This document shows, in pieces, positions 1 to 9,187 of a stretch of 64,000 bases of DNA. The notes below the pieces were generated by a model that saw nothing but the letters and a program-made list of their open reading frames with translations, ran no database searches and was not told the DNA's origin. Every line of letters starts with the position of its first letter. Positions within the stretch are counted from its first letter, which is position 1. This DNA is from Schaalia sp. lx-260. Its GTDB lineage: Bacteria > Actinomycetota > Actinomycetes > Actinomycetales > Actinomycetaceae. The position numbers and the translations under genes were made by a program. The DNA lies in NCBI RefSeq assembly GCF_021083645.1, contig NZ_JAJNRQ010000003.1, positions 1 through 64,000 on the forward strand. Reading direction: 5' to 3'.

Positions 1-2545
1 TCAACCCCGTATTCGCCACCGAATACCGATAAAAAACAGAACCACCCAAATCCTGAGCAGGAGCAGACAAACTCCACCCATGCCCATCCAAAGACACCGA
101 CTTCTTCGGAACCAACTCCGCCGGAGGAGTAAAGACAATACGCATTTCGGAGCGCATGAAGCTCTCATCCGTATTTCCATCATCGTCCAGATCTAGCTGG
201 TCTGTGTAAGTATTCGAGTTCCAGGTGTTACCCGCTGGCTTTACTAAATCATTGTTATCCCACAACGTGTAATACTCAACGAGGTTAACTTTGGGATTCA
301 TTTCCGCGTACAGTGTCGTATCCAAATCAAAATTGGAACGGACTCCCAGGGATGACCAGTCACCGTTTCCGTAACGCGACTCAAGATCACCATAGTTATA
401 CACCAACGCAGTACGACCCGAATTCTTAAAATTCTGTATAACGGTCGGCTCAATCGGCTTCGGCAAAGCCTGACCATACATCCACGAACCTGTCGTGCGC
501 AGATAATTCACACCCGGAGGCAACACTACCAGGTGACGCACATTACGGATAGGCTCATCTAGAGCGCCCCATCTGCCAGAGACATTCGAATTCACATGAT
601 AATTACGCACACGCCCACAATTTTGCGGCGTAATAGTCGCAACCGTCAGATTCTCACCACTCGAATCCCTCTTATTCTCACAATTCTCATACACAATCGA
701 CATATCAGAATTAACGAGGCCCCACTGCGATCCAGTGAACATGCCCAGCGTAGGGGTAATGCCGTTGATGTACACATCATTGTCCCAACGCCAATGACTT
801 GGTTCCGTCATCCTGACAACGGAAGCATCTGGGCTACCTAATGACACTTGGCCATCAGCATCATTAATATAGGACTGCTGCCCTTGATAACCTTCTGCCT
901 TCCACTTGGCTACTTCTTCTGCTACCGGATAAGCAGAAATAAGTAATCGGTAGCGAACGTTATCCAATTCCAACGGTGTGGTGAAAGCTAAACGCAGGGC
1001 TTTATACTGACGTTGTTGGTCGCCAATCTCAATCCGCTGCCCCATCTTCACATCACGGGCAAGCTCAACCTCACTATCGTCATCCTTCACACCATATAAA
1101 ACATTCGAAACAGCATTGAATTTTGCAATCCAATCAGCTCTGCTCAGTGGATTATCATTAATTGAATACCCCGCTGTTTCATCCAGGCGGAAAGAGTTGT
1201 AGTACATTCTGGGGTCAAGCCCATAGTCACGGAATTCACGGTAATAACTCTTAACACCGCTGCCTTGTGCTGGTGTTCCATCAACTTCCGCAAGCTTGTT
1301 ATTTATATTAGAGAAATCAATTTGCCAACGGATAAGATCCTTCTGCTCATCTGCAGCATTAATAGCTTCTTTGTCGGTGCCGCGATAGAACTTTTCATTG
1401 TAGTAGGTGAAATTTCGGTCAACTACCCACTTTGAGATTTCGTTGCGCCCCTCTGGTTTCGGTGGCACATACAGAACAGGCCTAAATGTAGCTGCGGCAG
1501 TGGTTTCTGGTAGCTGTTGCTCACTGGAGAGGCCCGGATCAACTGTCGCTACCATAGTGTTCACGTGTTTTAATTGTTCAGCTTTCGTAGCATCTGTGTA
1601 CACGCGCGCGTTATTGAATTTCAAGAAAATCTGCTTGTAGTAGCCACCACATTCATTCTGGAAGTAGGCTTTCCCTTCCCAGGTGGCACTATGGCTTGAC
1701 TCATCGTATGTCCAGCCTTCTGAAAGTGAACGTTCAGCTAAAGTTGCATCCTCTGGCAGTTTATCGACGAATTTTACCTTTGTCGGTTGGAAGCGACCGG
1801 TACCTGAAGGAGCAGCTTCATTGCCAGCAGGTTTTACGCACAGTTCATATTGGAACACCCTGTTCCAATTCGCAGGTGTATGAGTATCATCAGTGCCTTC
1901 ACGGTAAGTGAAATCTGCCTCGGAATAGAATGCACCTCGCGGCTTTTCAAGGTGCCGATCCCAGCTCCAGATGGTTCGTTTTGAGGGAGTAAACTTATCA
2001 GCAGCCTTCGCAGTGAAAGTAACTGAATCTTCCTTGATGACTCGACCATCTTCGCCAATCAGTTTCCATGTAGGAGTAACTGTGATGCCGGTAGGCGTAA
2101 CGTGGTTTCTGAAGTTAAAAGAAAATGGAACCGCTGTTTTCAAGCCACCCGTGATTTTGTCGAAACTGTAATCAATACACCAGGCGTCATCTGTTTCTCG
2201 ACGAGTTGAGCCTTGCGCCTGTGAGGAGTCCACAAATCCTGGCTTCTCCAGATAGTTAGATTTCGGCACACACAGTTCAAGTTTGGCATTCGGAATATTC
2301 ACGCCTGTACCTGAAACAGCGAACTGCGGATACATATTAATGATCTCGCCCGACCAGTATTCCAGTTTTTTCTCGCGCCCCTGCGCGGAATCAACCGTGT
2401 CAAGAACCAGTTTCAGGTTCTGAGTCTCATCAGCATGTGCAACATTTACACCAGGTAAGCCCTGTAATAAGGGCTGAGCCAGTACTGCAAAAGTCACAGC
2501 AATAGCTACTAGAGGTATACGGATAAAGCGAGGCATTTTATACAT
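1..2545 (-). CDS. Large secreted/surface protein, N-terminal part (runs off the left edge)
   Basis: The frame is open on the minus strand from an ATG at 2545 to the window edge, about 848 codons with no stop. A second in-frame ATG lies at 2536 (fourth codon). The N-terminus is a signal peptide: basic start, hydrophobic residues about 10-30, and an Ala-His-Ala cleavage site before Asp39. The rest is hydrophilic, rich in Trp, Tyr and Asn, with scattered Cys (for example LELCVPK, YELCVKP, PQNCGRV). The last visible part, with text such as LVPKKSVSLDGHGWSLSA, looks like the start of an immunoglobulin-like surface repeat. No catalytic family is recognised. I infer a large adhesin or wall protein whose anchor lies beyond the window. 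No clear Shine-Dalgarno precedes either ATG. A 10-G run lies about 20 nt upstream of the first ATG and a 12-G run about 125 nt upstream, so expression may be phase-variable. Confidence 0.8.
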   Translation of the reverse strand, partial: MYKMPRFIRIPLVAIAVTFAVLAQPLLQGLPGVNVAHADETQNLKLVLDTVDSAQGREKKLEYWSGEIINMYPQFAVSGTGVNIPNAKLELCVPKSNYLEKPGFVDSSQAQGSTRRETDDAWCIDYSFDKITGGLKTAVPFSFNFRNHVTPTGITVTPTWKLIGEDGRVIKEDSVTFTAKAADKFTPSKRTIWSWDRHLEKPRGAFYSEADFTYREGTDDTHTPANWNRVFQYELCVKPAGNEAAPSGTGRFQPTKVKFVDKLPEDATLAERSLSEGWTYDESSHSATWEGKAYFQNECGGYYKQIFLKFNNARVYTDATKAEQLKHVNTMVATVDPGLSSEQQLPETTAAATFRPVLYVPPKPEGRNEISKWVVDRNFTYYNEKFYRGTDKEAINAADEQKDLIRWQIDFSNINNKLAEVDGTPAQGSGVKSYYREFRDYGLDPRMYYNSFRLDETAGYSINDNPLSRADWIAKFNAVSNVLYGVKDDDSEVELARDVKMGQRIEIGDQQRQYKALRLAFTTPLELDNVRYRLLISAYPVAEEVAKWKAEGYQGQQSYINDADGQVSLGSPDASVVRMTEPSHWRWDNDVYINGITPTLGMFTGSQWGLVNSDMSIVYENCENKRDSSGENLTVATITPQNCGRVRNYHVNSNVSGRWGALDEPIRNVRHLVVLPPGVNYLRTTGSWMYGQALPKPIEPTVIQNFKNSGRTALVYNYGDLESRYGNGDWSSLGVRSNFDLDTTLYAEMNPKVNLVEYYTLWDNNDLVKPAGNTWNSNTYTDQLDLDDDGNTDESFMRSEMRIVFTPPAELVPKKSVSLDGHGWSLSAPAQDLGGSVFYRYSVANTGL

Positions 2546-2564
2546 GAGGCAAAGACTACAGTTA

Positions 2565-2574
2565 CCCCCCCCCC
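2565..2574 (-). repeat. 10-bp poly-G tract (C on + strand) just upstream of the surface-protein start
   Basis: Ten consecutive C on the + strand, hence G in the direction of the surface-protein gene, 20 nt before its first ATG. Runs of this length are prone to slipped-strand mispairing, and the position fits a leader or promoter-spacing switch. The frame through the tract is open from a stop at 2645-2647, but the only possible upstream start is a TTG at 2581 without a ribosome-binding site. Confidence 0.9.
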
Positions 2575-2580
2575 GACTCA

Positions 2581-2596
2581 AGATTTTGAAAAATCT
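2581..2596. promoter_or_regulatory. AT-rich palindrome next to the poly-G tract
   Basis: AGATTTT-ga-AAAATCT, two perfect 7-bp arms with a 2-bp centre, 6 bp upstream (gene sense) of the 10-G run. It has the form of a dimeric regulator site for the surface-protein gene. No regulator is assigned; the nearest is the MarR protein at 3056-3568, but its own upstream repeat has a different sequence. Confidence 0.35.
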
Positions 2597-2670
2597 ACTA
2601 GAGCAGCATTTTTCGAAACAGGCGAAACCCTCAAGTGAAAATGGCTAATTTTCAAGCAAAAGAAAAAGTA

Positions 2671-2682
2671 CCCCCCCCCCCC
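2671..2682 (-). repeat. 12-bp poly-G tract (C on + strand) further upstream of the surface-protein gene
   Basis: Twelve consecutive C on the + strand. It lies about 125 nt upstream of the surface-protein start, in non-coding sequence. With the 10-G tract it makes two long homopolymers in one upstream region. A + strand frame that reads it as four prolines is not believed to be a gene. Confidence 0.9.
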
Positions 2683-2970
2683 GCCTTAATTTATTTGTTG
2701 AAAATCACAGCATATCTCAGGGGGCGAGCAGCGTATTTGAGACAGCGAAAATTCTCTTTGACATACCCACCGTACGCCCTCATGCACTCCCCCCTCCCTC
2801 CCAAAAAAAACAAATCGCACGCACCTGTAAGCCCAGGACCAACGCGCATAAAACTTCAGTATCTGCGTATCAAACGCAAGTCATAGATCCCAGAATCGCC
2901 CTCTTATATTGTTCAAGCCAAAAGATTCAGTCCGCCAGCAATCAAAGGAGCGCATAACATTCCGGGCACA
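2683..2970. other. Intergenic stretch between surface-protein gene and MarR terminator
   Basis: No convincing gene on either strand. A pyrimidine-rich stretch with short C runs and an 8-A run lies near 2785-2810. The promoter of the surface-protein gene is expected in 2546-2700, but I cannot place -35 and -10 boxes with confidence. Confidence 0.4.
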
Positions 2971-2971
2971 T

Positions 2972-3014
2972 AAAAGGTGGGGCCCAAAAACACTCATGTT
3001 TTTAGGCCCCACCT
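2972..3014 (-). terminator. Rho-independent terminator of the MarR gene
   Basis: A 10-bp G+C-rich stem (AGGTGGGGCC at 2975-2984 with its complement at 3005-3014) continues into an AAAAACA/TGTTTTT stem around a 4-nt loop. Read on the minus strand it is followed by a short T run (TTTTATG). It lies 41 nt past the MarR stop codon. Confidence 0.85.
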
Positions 3015-3055
3015 GTCGATATATCAGAAAGTATCAGTGCTTTCGTAAGAAAACC

Positions 3056-3568
3056 CTAAGCTTTCTCATCATAAACAGAAGCTAAATGCCCTTCAATATC
3101 ATTGAAAATATCCACCAAGGCATCTACTTTGTCTTCTTCAAGTTCACGTATGATGAGTTCGCGTACAAGTTCTTGATGCAGCTCGTAAGCACGGTGTACG
3201 ACATCCATACCTTGTTCAGTTAGCGACACCAAAACCGCGCGAGCGTCCTCTTGACTTTGAACGTGAGCGATATATCCATCTTTCGTTAATTGCGTGACAA
3301 GATAAGTGACGCGTGAGGGCGAGTAGTACACGTGGGCGGCTAGCTGCCCCATCCGCATCGAACGATCTGGGACTGCATGCAAAGCAATGAGGATGTTATA
3401 GTCAGCAAGACTAATACTCAGCTTCTTTTTCAATCGGTCTTCAAGGGCATTTTGCAGGCATACCGTTGCCCGAAAGAAAGTATGCCAAGCTCGAGAGCGC
3501 GCATCACAGTGCCCATCGGGTGAACTACTTTTCATATCCATACATGTACGTTCTTTTTCAGGTGACAT
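3056..3568 (-). CDS. MarR-family transcriptional regulator
   Basis: 170 aa. The central part reads as a MarR winged helix: helices near residues 40-75 (ADYNILIALHAVPDRSMRMG), a recognition helix around YYSPSRVTYLVTQL, and a wing with DARAVLVSLTEQG, the typical D-R-A/R-x-V-x-L-T motif. An acidic C-terminal helix follows. The N-terminal 20 residues are poorly conserved in type and an internal ATG (MDMKSS) is a possible alternative start. Single gene with its own terminator downstream. An inverted repeat lies directly upstream of the start codon and suggests autoregulation. Targets are unknown; the surface-protein gene downstream and the SNF2 gene upstream are the neighbours. Confidence 0.9.
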   Translation of the reverse strand: MSPEKERTCMDMKSSSPDGHCDARSRAWHTFFRATVCLQNALEDRLKKKLSISLADYNILIALHAVPDRSMRMGQLAAHVYYSPSRVTYLVTQLTKDGYIAHVQSQEDARAVLVSLTEQGMDVVHRAYELHQELVRELIIRELEEDKVDALVDIFNDIEGHLASVYDEKA

Positions 3569-3570
3569 AG

Positions 3571-3582
3571 GGTAAAGTTACC
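3571..3582. promoter_or_regulatory. Candidate MarR operator
   Basis: GGTAA-ag-TTACC, two perfect 5-bp arms, ending 2 bp from the MarR start codon. The position and dimeric symmetry fit autorepression. MarR sites are often longer, so this may be only the core. Confidence 0.45.
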
Positions 3583-3856
3583 TAATTTTCACGCATTTTG
3601 TTCTGTTCACACACAGAATTTCTCTTTTTCTTTCATGAATTACACTATTTGATTCCCAAAAATAGGACCATCAGTATATGCCGCATTCAGGGAGTAGTAC
3701 ATGAAATCCCCTCATTCTTTCAATCCAACACATACAGCAGCTCCCCTCATTTGCTACTTCTCTTACTTTTACGTCCAGTCCTTCATGTGAGAAAGAAAGG
3801 TGAGGCGCACATAAGTATGTATCAGATTCCATTGATGAGGCTCATCACGACTTCTC

Positions 3857-6800
3857 TTATTTCCCTTCAGGGAAAACACCTATCAGTTCTTTCAGCTCAG
3901 CCATTGTGATACGCGCACCTGATGTTCCACCATCAACAACGGCACTCACCAGTTTGCGCTTCTTTTCTTGCAGGGCAACGACTTTTTCTTCAATTGTTCC
4001 ACTGGCCGCTAAACGATACACGTGTACTTTCTTTGTCTGACCGATCCTGTGCGCCCGATCAATTGCTTGTTCTTCAGCTGCAGGATTCCACCACGGGTCC
4101 ATGAGGAATACGTAATCTGCTTCCGTTAAAGTCAGGCCTGTTCCACCAGCTTTCAGTGAAATAAGAAACACAGGAGCCTCGCCTTCCCTGAAACGCTGAA
4201 TAACCTCCTCACGATGGCGTGTTCCCCCATCTAATTGAACAACCTGATAGCCTCGGCGCTCCACGGCTTGACGTATCCTCAATAAAAATGATGTGAATTG
4301 ACTGAAAATTAGCACTCTATGCCCACGTGGAATGATCTCATCCAAACGCTCTGTTAAAAATTCAATTTTTGCCGAACCTACAGATGACAATGCAGGATCA
4401 ACCAAAGCAGGATCTAAAGCCAGTTGCCGCAATCGCGTAATCGAAGCCAAAATATCCATTCGATGCGAGTTAAAATCATCCATCAACCCCAAAAGCTGGG
4501 CACGTTCACGCATCAAATACTGGTCATAAATATGTTGATGTTCTTCACCCAGCTGAAGCGAAATGAGGTTCATGCTTTTTTCTGGTAGTTCCTCAGCAAC
4601 TTCTTCTTTTGTTCGGCGCAAAATAAATGGCTGAGTCAAGGCATGTAAATGTGTAAGCACGTCACTGCTATCACCATTTTCAATAGGACGTCGTATTTTC
4701 GTATCGAAAATTTTACGTGCCGGCAGCAGGCCAGGACAGGTCAGCGAGAGTAAGGACCACAGATCCGTTAAAGAATTCTCCACAGGGGTGCCTGTTACTG
4801 CGAAACACCAAGGAGTGTGAATTTTTCTCAGGGCACGGTAAATCGCTGTTGTGGGGTTTTTCGTTGCCTGCGCTTCATCTAAGACAAGCCCTCCCCACTG
4901 GTGTTGCGCCCATATTTCAGCATTCAAACGCATAATCGTGTATGACATGACAACAATATCTGCTGTTGTTTCTTTTATGCTGTCTTTATCGACTTGACGT
5001 GTTGAGGTAATGGTTTCCACAGCAAGCTGAGGGAAGAATCGCTGTGCTTCGTTACGCCATGTGGGAACCACTGAAGTCGGAGCTACGACAAGTATTGGCC
5101 TGCGGCTTTCCGTATCAACACGGGCGCATATGGCAGCAAATGCGGAGAGCATTTGCATAGTTTTCCCTAGTCCCATGTCATCAGCCAGTATTCCGCCTAG
5201 GCCAAGAAGTGCCCGTGAGGTCAACCATTCGTGCCCTTGTATTTGATAGGGGCGTAATACGTCAGCAATATGTGGTAGCGGCTTAAGCGAAGCCTCGGTC
5301 GTGTTCTCTGTACGTAATGCAGCAACACGCTGCTGCCATTCGTCTGATACTTCAATATAGTCAGCGAGTTCTTCTATTTCATTCCACAACCCCACATGGA
5401 TCATGCGTAATGCGGGGGCAGGCGTATCTGCTTGTGTTAAGAGTTCTGCTGCTGCAATGAGTTCTTGAAGGTATTCAAGTTTCGGGTGATGTAATGACAC
5501 CCAGTGCCCATTGCTGTACACATGTTCTTCACCGTTGTTGAGCGCTGTGAGGATTTCTGATAACGGAATTTCATATCCGTACACGTCGATGGTGGCTCGT
5601 AGATCAAACCAATCGCGTGTCTCTGAGTCCTCAAGATGGACACGAAGGGTGAGTGCTTCAGGGGATTCAAGGGTGAGTTTGTGGATGTCCTGGCTTATAT
5701 CCCATGTCAGATGTGGGTCTTGTATACGTGCGACTACTTCATTCATGTACCGGTCTTTTTCCCATCCGGGGATTTTACGTTCCCGTAGTTCCTCCTCCCA
5801 CAAATCTGGTGGGCATAGTGCGCGCCCACGCTGAGTAATTGTTGAGATAATTCTGGAAAGCTCAGGATCTTTCACCTGCGATTCAAGGGGGCTTCTGAAG
5901 CTTTGCCCAGCGATTTCGTATTCAGACCACCATCGGATCACGATATTGCCCTCTGTGTCAGTTCGCAGGGTAGCTATCACGTGAATGTGGGTAATGGATT
6001 CTGAATTCCATGTGTTATCTATGCTAATAACGGGAATATATGAGGTAAGTATGGGTAACCATTGCGAATGAAATTCTGGGATGTCGCGCAGAGGAATTTT
6101 TAGCTGCTGTGAGCTGAATTTTTTGTAGGCTTCATTGACGGCGATTCGTGCGAGGCTATAACGGTCCTGAAGGACGATCAGGTGTGTGTCCGTATTGATA
6201 CAGGCTGCTGAGCGTGACTGATCCTTATGGGTTGCGGCGCTGCGTAAAGTCAGGGCTTCTTCAGAAAGTGATACGTCGCAGCATATTTCCCATAGTTCAG
6301 GCGATAAATGTAACGGTTCTGGTGGTGTGAGGCTGCCAAGGAGTGTCATGCCGGATCGTTGTAGGGAACGTAACCATTCCCATGCTTTTTCACCTAGATC
6401 ATTCAAAGATACATCGTTGCGTGATTTCCATTGATTCCCTTGATGAGCGATTGCGTATCCTTCACGTAGGAGTGCCACGTGAGTGGGATTCAAGTCGAGT
6501 GTGACTGATTCCCATTGAGTAGTGGTGATATCTGCCCAACTTGCTCGTTTTGTTGTCCAATCATCTCTTTGTCCTTGACGCAGTGGAGACACGATGATGT
6601 GCTGTGGGTCAGAGGTATCAACCAATAAGCCCATTGGTTGGCCTTGAGCGCCTGAAGGGGAACCGACGAGATCCGTTAGGCACCTGCGCCATATGTGGGT
6701 GGCTTGTTCGTTGGGGTTATGTGGTTCTGCGGCTTTTTCTGTTGCGCGGCGTTCTGCGTCCCGTATGGCTAATGTAAGCGCAACTGCATGGCGGCAATCT

Positions 6801-7072
6801 TGTCCTAACGGACAGGCGCATGTGAGGTTGAGGTGGTGTTTCGTCGTGTCGAGAGCAACCCATGCACTGTAGGTCAGTCCTGGACCACGTACACGTCCTC
6901 GTATTTTTCCCTCTGGGGTGTCTGTCATATCGAGGACACGTTCACCGGTGTAGTCTCGTAGTCCTTTTCCCCATGTAGCTGGGCCGACTTTTTTCATAAT
7001 GTCGCTGTCAGTAAGAGCCGCTATGTGTATTCGTATCTGATCAGCAGAAGACATTTTTTCATTGTACGCCAT
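3857..7072 (-). CDS. SNF2-family DEAD/DEAH helicase with SWIM zinc finger
   Basis: 1071 aa. Near residues 80-95 is a SWIM-type zinc motif (CACPLGQDCRHAVAL, C-x-C...C-x-H). The C-terminal half carries the SNF2 ATPase: Walker A DDMGLGKTMQ about residue 630, the Walker B box LDEAQ about 730, GTPVEN, then the helicase C domain with LIFSQFTSFL about 920, DGGTRHREEV, SLKAGGTGL and DRAHRIGQ. This is the common bacterial HepA/Snf2 architecture. These proteins translocate on double-stranded DNA and are thought to remodel protein-DNA or transcription complexes; the cellular role is not well settled. Length is normal for the group and no catalytic motif is missing. It stands as a single minus-strand gene with about 290 bp to the MarR gene. 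ATG at 7072 gives the full N-terminus, although no strong Shine-Dalgarno is visible. Confidence 0.95.
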   Translation of the reverse strand: MAYNEKMSSADQIRIHIAALTDSDIMKKVGPATWGKGLRDYTGERVLDMTDTPEGKIRGRVRGPGLTYSAWVALDTTKHHLNLTCACPLGQDCRHAVALTLAIRDAERRATEKAAEPHNPNEQATHIWRRCLTDLVGSPSGAQGQPMGLLVDTSDPQHIIVSPLRQGQRDDWTTKRASWADITTTQWESVTLDLNPTHVALLREGYAIAHQGNQWKSRNDVSLNDLGEKAWEWLRSLQRSGMTLLGSLTPPEPLHLSPELWEICCDVSLSEEALTLRSAATHKDQSRSAACINTDTHLIVLQDRYSLARIAVNEAYKKFSSQQLKIPLRDIPEFHSQWLPILTSYIPVISIDNTWNSESITHIHVIATLRTDTEGNIVIRWWSEYEIAGQSFRSPLESQVKDPELSRIISTITQRGRALCPPDLWEEELRERKIPGWEKDRYMNEVVARIQDPHLTWDISQDIHKLTLESPEALTLRVHLEDSETRDWFDLRATIDVYGYEIPLSEILTALNNGEEHVYSNGHWVSLHHPKLEYLQELIAAAELLTQADTPAPALRMIHVGLWNEIEELADYIEVSDEWQQRVAALRTENTTEASLKPLPHIADVLRPYQIQGHEWLTSRALLGLGGILADDMGLGKTMQMLSAFAAICARVDTESRRPILVVAPTSVVPTWRNEAQRFFPQLAVETITSTRQVDKDSIKETTADIVVMSYTIMRLNAEIWAQHQWGGLVLDEAQATKNPTTAIYRALRKIHTPWCFAVTGTPVENSLTDLWSLLSLTCPGLLPARKIFDTKIRRPIENGDSSDVLTHLHALTQPFILRRTKEEVAEELPEKSMNLISLQLGEEHQHIYDQYLMRERAQLLGLMDDFNSHRMDILASITRLRQLALDPALVDPALSSVGSAKIEFLTERLDEIIPRGHRVLIFSQFTSFLLRIRQAVERRGYQVVQLDGGTRHREEVIQRFREGEAPVFLISLKAGGTGLTLTEADYVFLMDPWWNPAAEEQAIDRAHRIGQTKKVHVYRLAASGTIEEKVVALQEKKRKLVSAVVDGGTSGARITMAELKELIGVFPEGK

Positions 7073-7219
7073 AGGTGTATTGCTTACTGGCAGCAGATTG
7101 TGAGGATTTGAGGGTGTGGAGGATACGAATGTGGGGCGCGTAGAGTTTTTCTCTATCGCACCCCATATCCGTATTGAGTTGGTGTGGCTATGTGTGCCGC
7201 ATGATTTGATCGGTTATTT

Positions 7220-9187
7220 TTACTCGCTTGCCTTACGACGCGGCATGAAACGACCAAGTACTAAGCCAGCGCCCAGAACACCGAGCATCAATGGCACGGT
7301 GAGGATACCTGTTTTGGCTAGTCCTCCCTGTTTGCCGCCATAGGTCTGAGTCTGAGGGGAAGGATCTGTTGGTTGTGCCGCTGGATCGGTCACTGGTTTG
7401 CCGTCAACAGTCGGTACAGGATGACCTTCCGGCTGCCCACCTGTTTGAGGGAGTATCGGCATATCCTCATATACAGCTTCAAATTTGAGGTCGCCGTTTA
7501 CGATGTTCCGTGCAATCAAGCTGAAAGCATCGGGGTAAATCACACCGGCAACGTCACGCCAGCCGACAAATTTCTTGCCCGGCTTGGGGTTGACCATCGG
7601 TAGTTCAGGAATGTAGGAGCCTTCTTTCAGTGAAATCATGCTTTCACCGGGCAGTTCTCCGTCCTCACGTGGGTCAAAGGTTACGTTGTGCTTTTTGGGT
7701 TCACCTGATTCGATCTTCTTGAATTTTGCGATGTAACGGTGATCTGCTGTGTGTGGTGTGGAAAGAATATTATTGTCAGGAACCACATTGAGTGCTGGGG
7801 TGTCGAACCATCCGAGGAATTCGTAGCCTTCTTTAGGGGTTACTTGAGGCAAAGTGGTGACGCCTGCAGCGTTGAGGCTATTGCCTGCTTCAGGTAAGGG
7901 GATTTCTTTCACCAAGTCGGTGGTGCCTGTCAGTGATCCGTAATCGCCTGGAACCTCAAAAGAGACGGTTGGTTTTGCTGCTTCTGGAACGAACTTCGCA
8001 TAGAGTGTGCGCGTACCGAAAGCTTTCCTGTTGAGGATTTCATCATCAGAGATCACGTTCATGGATAGGTCTGCGATCCATCCAACAAATTTGTAGCCGG
8101 GCTTTGCTTGCACTGTTGGCAGGGTCCAGCCTTTAGAAGCGATTGAATCTACGTTTCCTTCAATTGGGTAGGTTGCTGTCACTCCAGTTTCATTAAAAGC
8201 AGTGAGGGTGCCTTTATCCTGTTCGGTCACGAAGTTCATTTTGTTGACAGGGTAGGACCACACGGCTCGGTAGTGTAAATCGCCTGATCCTGGCCTTACC
8301 ACAATTGATGATGCTGAAGCGTCGTCGTATATGCCCTGAGTTTCAGTTGAAACGCTGCCTTCTGGGAATACGAGTTTTTCGGTTTCTTGATCCAAAGTCC
8401 AGCCAACGAATTTATATCCGTAGGCTTGTTCGGCAGGTGAAAGTGTGGGACGCACTCCTGCTAAGGAAAGTTTCATGCTGTTCAGGCTGGATGCATACAG
8501 GATACCGTTCAGCAGTGCTCGGGTTTCCCCAGCATTTTCATCAACAATTAAGCCGCCGCCATCAGGGAAGATGGTAGCGCTCTTTGTTGTTTCATTGTCA
8601 CCATAGTGGCCAATTTCTGAACGAACAGAAGCGCCTACCATGTTGTAGATCAAGTACCAGGCTAAAGAAGAATCTGTTTGTTCTGTGTGTTCTGGATTGC
8701 TTTGCGTTACTTCAATAGCAGGGCTTTCGTCTTCAAGAATTTGCTGGCGAACTCCGTTATCAATCCGGTTAGCGGTAGTTGCGGGGAATTGAAGAAGGTA
8801 ATCTGTGATTCCTGCGAAGTCACGGGAAATACGCAGTTTATATGTTCCGTAAGGGAGGTTATCAAAACGTACGACACCGTTCTCAAGGGTCTTTGTTTCT
8901 AGGACAGTACCTGTCCCGTCAAGGAGGGATACTGCCAGAGGTTCACCGATACGAGGAATTCCCAATTCAGCGATTGTGGAACCAGTATTTTTTAGCAGGG
9001 TGTTGTTTTCATCCATCAAAGGGTTAATGACCCGATTAACTGTTGCTTCAATAACACCTGGTCCTGTTGTTGCTGCATTCTCATCATCGGTGTCAGCCAA
9101 TGCTGATTGTGTCAGCCAGGTGTTCGCAAGCAACCCCATTGCAAGAATCGCAACGATTCCGCCGCGCAGACGCTTCAAAATTTTCAT
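7220..9187 (-). CDS. LAKTG-anchored surface protein with InlB-type B repeats
   Basis: 655 aa. A signal peptide covers residues 1-31 (KILKRLRGG, hydrophobic core, cleavage after ALA). An early segment (about 50-130) resembles a Cna-B/prealbumin-like fold (VRFDNLPYGTYKLRIS). Four B-repeat (Listeria-Bacteroides, Flg_new) units follow, recognised by YGYKFVGW, PGYKFVGW, EGYEFLGW and PGKKFVGW at about 257, 362, 452 and 535. The C-terminus has a classical LAKTG sorting signal (about 623), a hydrophobic segment and the tail MPRRKASE, so sortase anchoring to peptidoglycan is expected. Oddly, a second motif, LPQTG, lies about 45 residues before it and is not followed by a membrane segment. The start is supported by the signal peptide; a purine-rich GAAGGA abuts the ATG. 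Probable adhesin or host-interaction protein; ligand unknown. Confidence 0.88.
   Translation of the reverse strand: MKILKRLRGGIVAILAMGLLANTWLTQSALADTDDENAATTGPGVIEATVNRVINPLMDENNTLLKNTGSTIAELGIPRIGEPLAVSLLDGTGTVLETKTLENGVVRFDNLPYGTYKLRISRDFAGITDYLLQFPATTANRIDNGVRQQILEDESPAIEVTQSNPEHTEQTDSSLAWYLIYNMVGASVRSEIGHYGDNETTKSATIFPDGGGLIVDENAGETRALLNGILYASSLNSMKLSLAGVRPTLSPAEQAYGYKFVGWTLDQETEKLVFPEGSVSTETQGIYDDASASSIVVRPGSGDLHYRAVWSYPVNKMNFVTEQDKGTLTAFNETGVTATYPIEGNVDSIASKGWTLPTVQAKPGYKFVGWIADLSMNVISDDEILNRKAFGTRTLYAKFVPEAAKPTVSFEVPGDYGSLTGTTDLVKEIPLPEAGNSLNAAGVTTLPQVTPKEGYEFLGWFDTPALNVVPDNNILSTPHTADHRYIAKFKKIESGEPKKHNVTFDPREDGELPGESMISLKEGSYIPELPMVNPKPGKKFVGWRDVAGVIYPDAFSLIARNIVNGDLKFEAVYEDMPILPQTGGQPEGHPVPTVDGKPVTDPAAQPTDPSPQTQTYGGKQGGLAKTGILTVPLMLGVLGAGLVLGRFMPRRKASE

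Noticed and set aside
1-183. A 60-residue minus-strand frame at the left edge
   Set aside because: It is a shifted frame within the large surface-protein gene, which is open through the edge.
2635-2886. An 83-residue + strand frame running through the 12-C tract
   Set aside because: No ribosome-binding site, low-complexity translation, and its openness depends on a homopolymer; it lies in the upstream region of the minus-strand surface gene.
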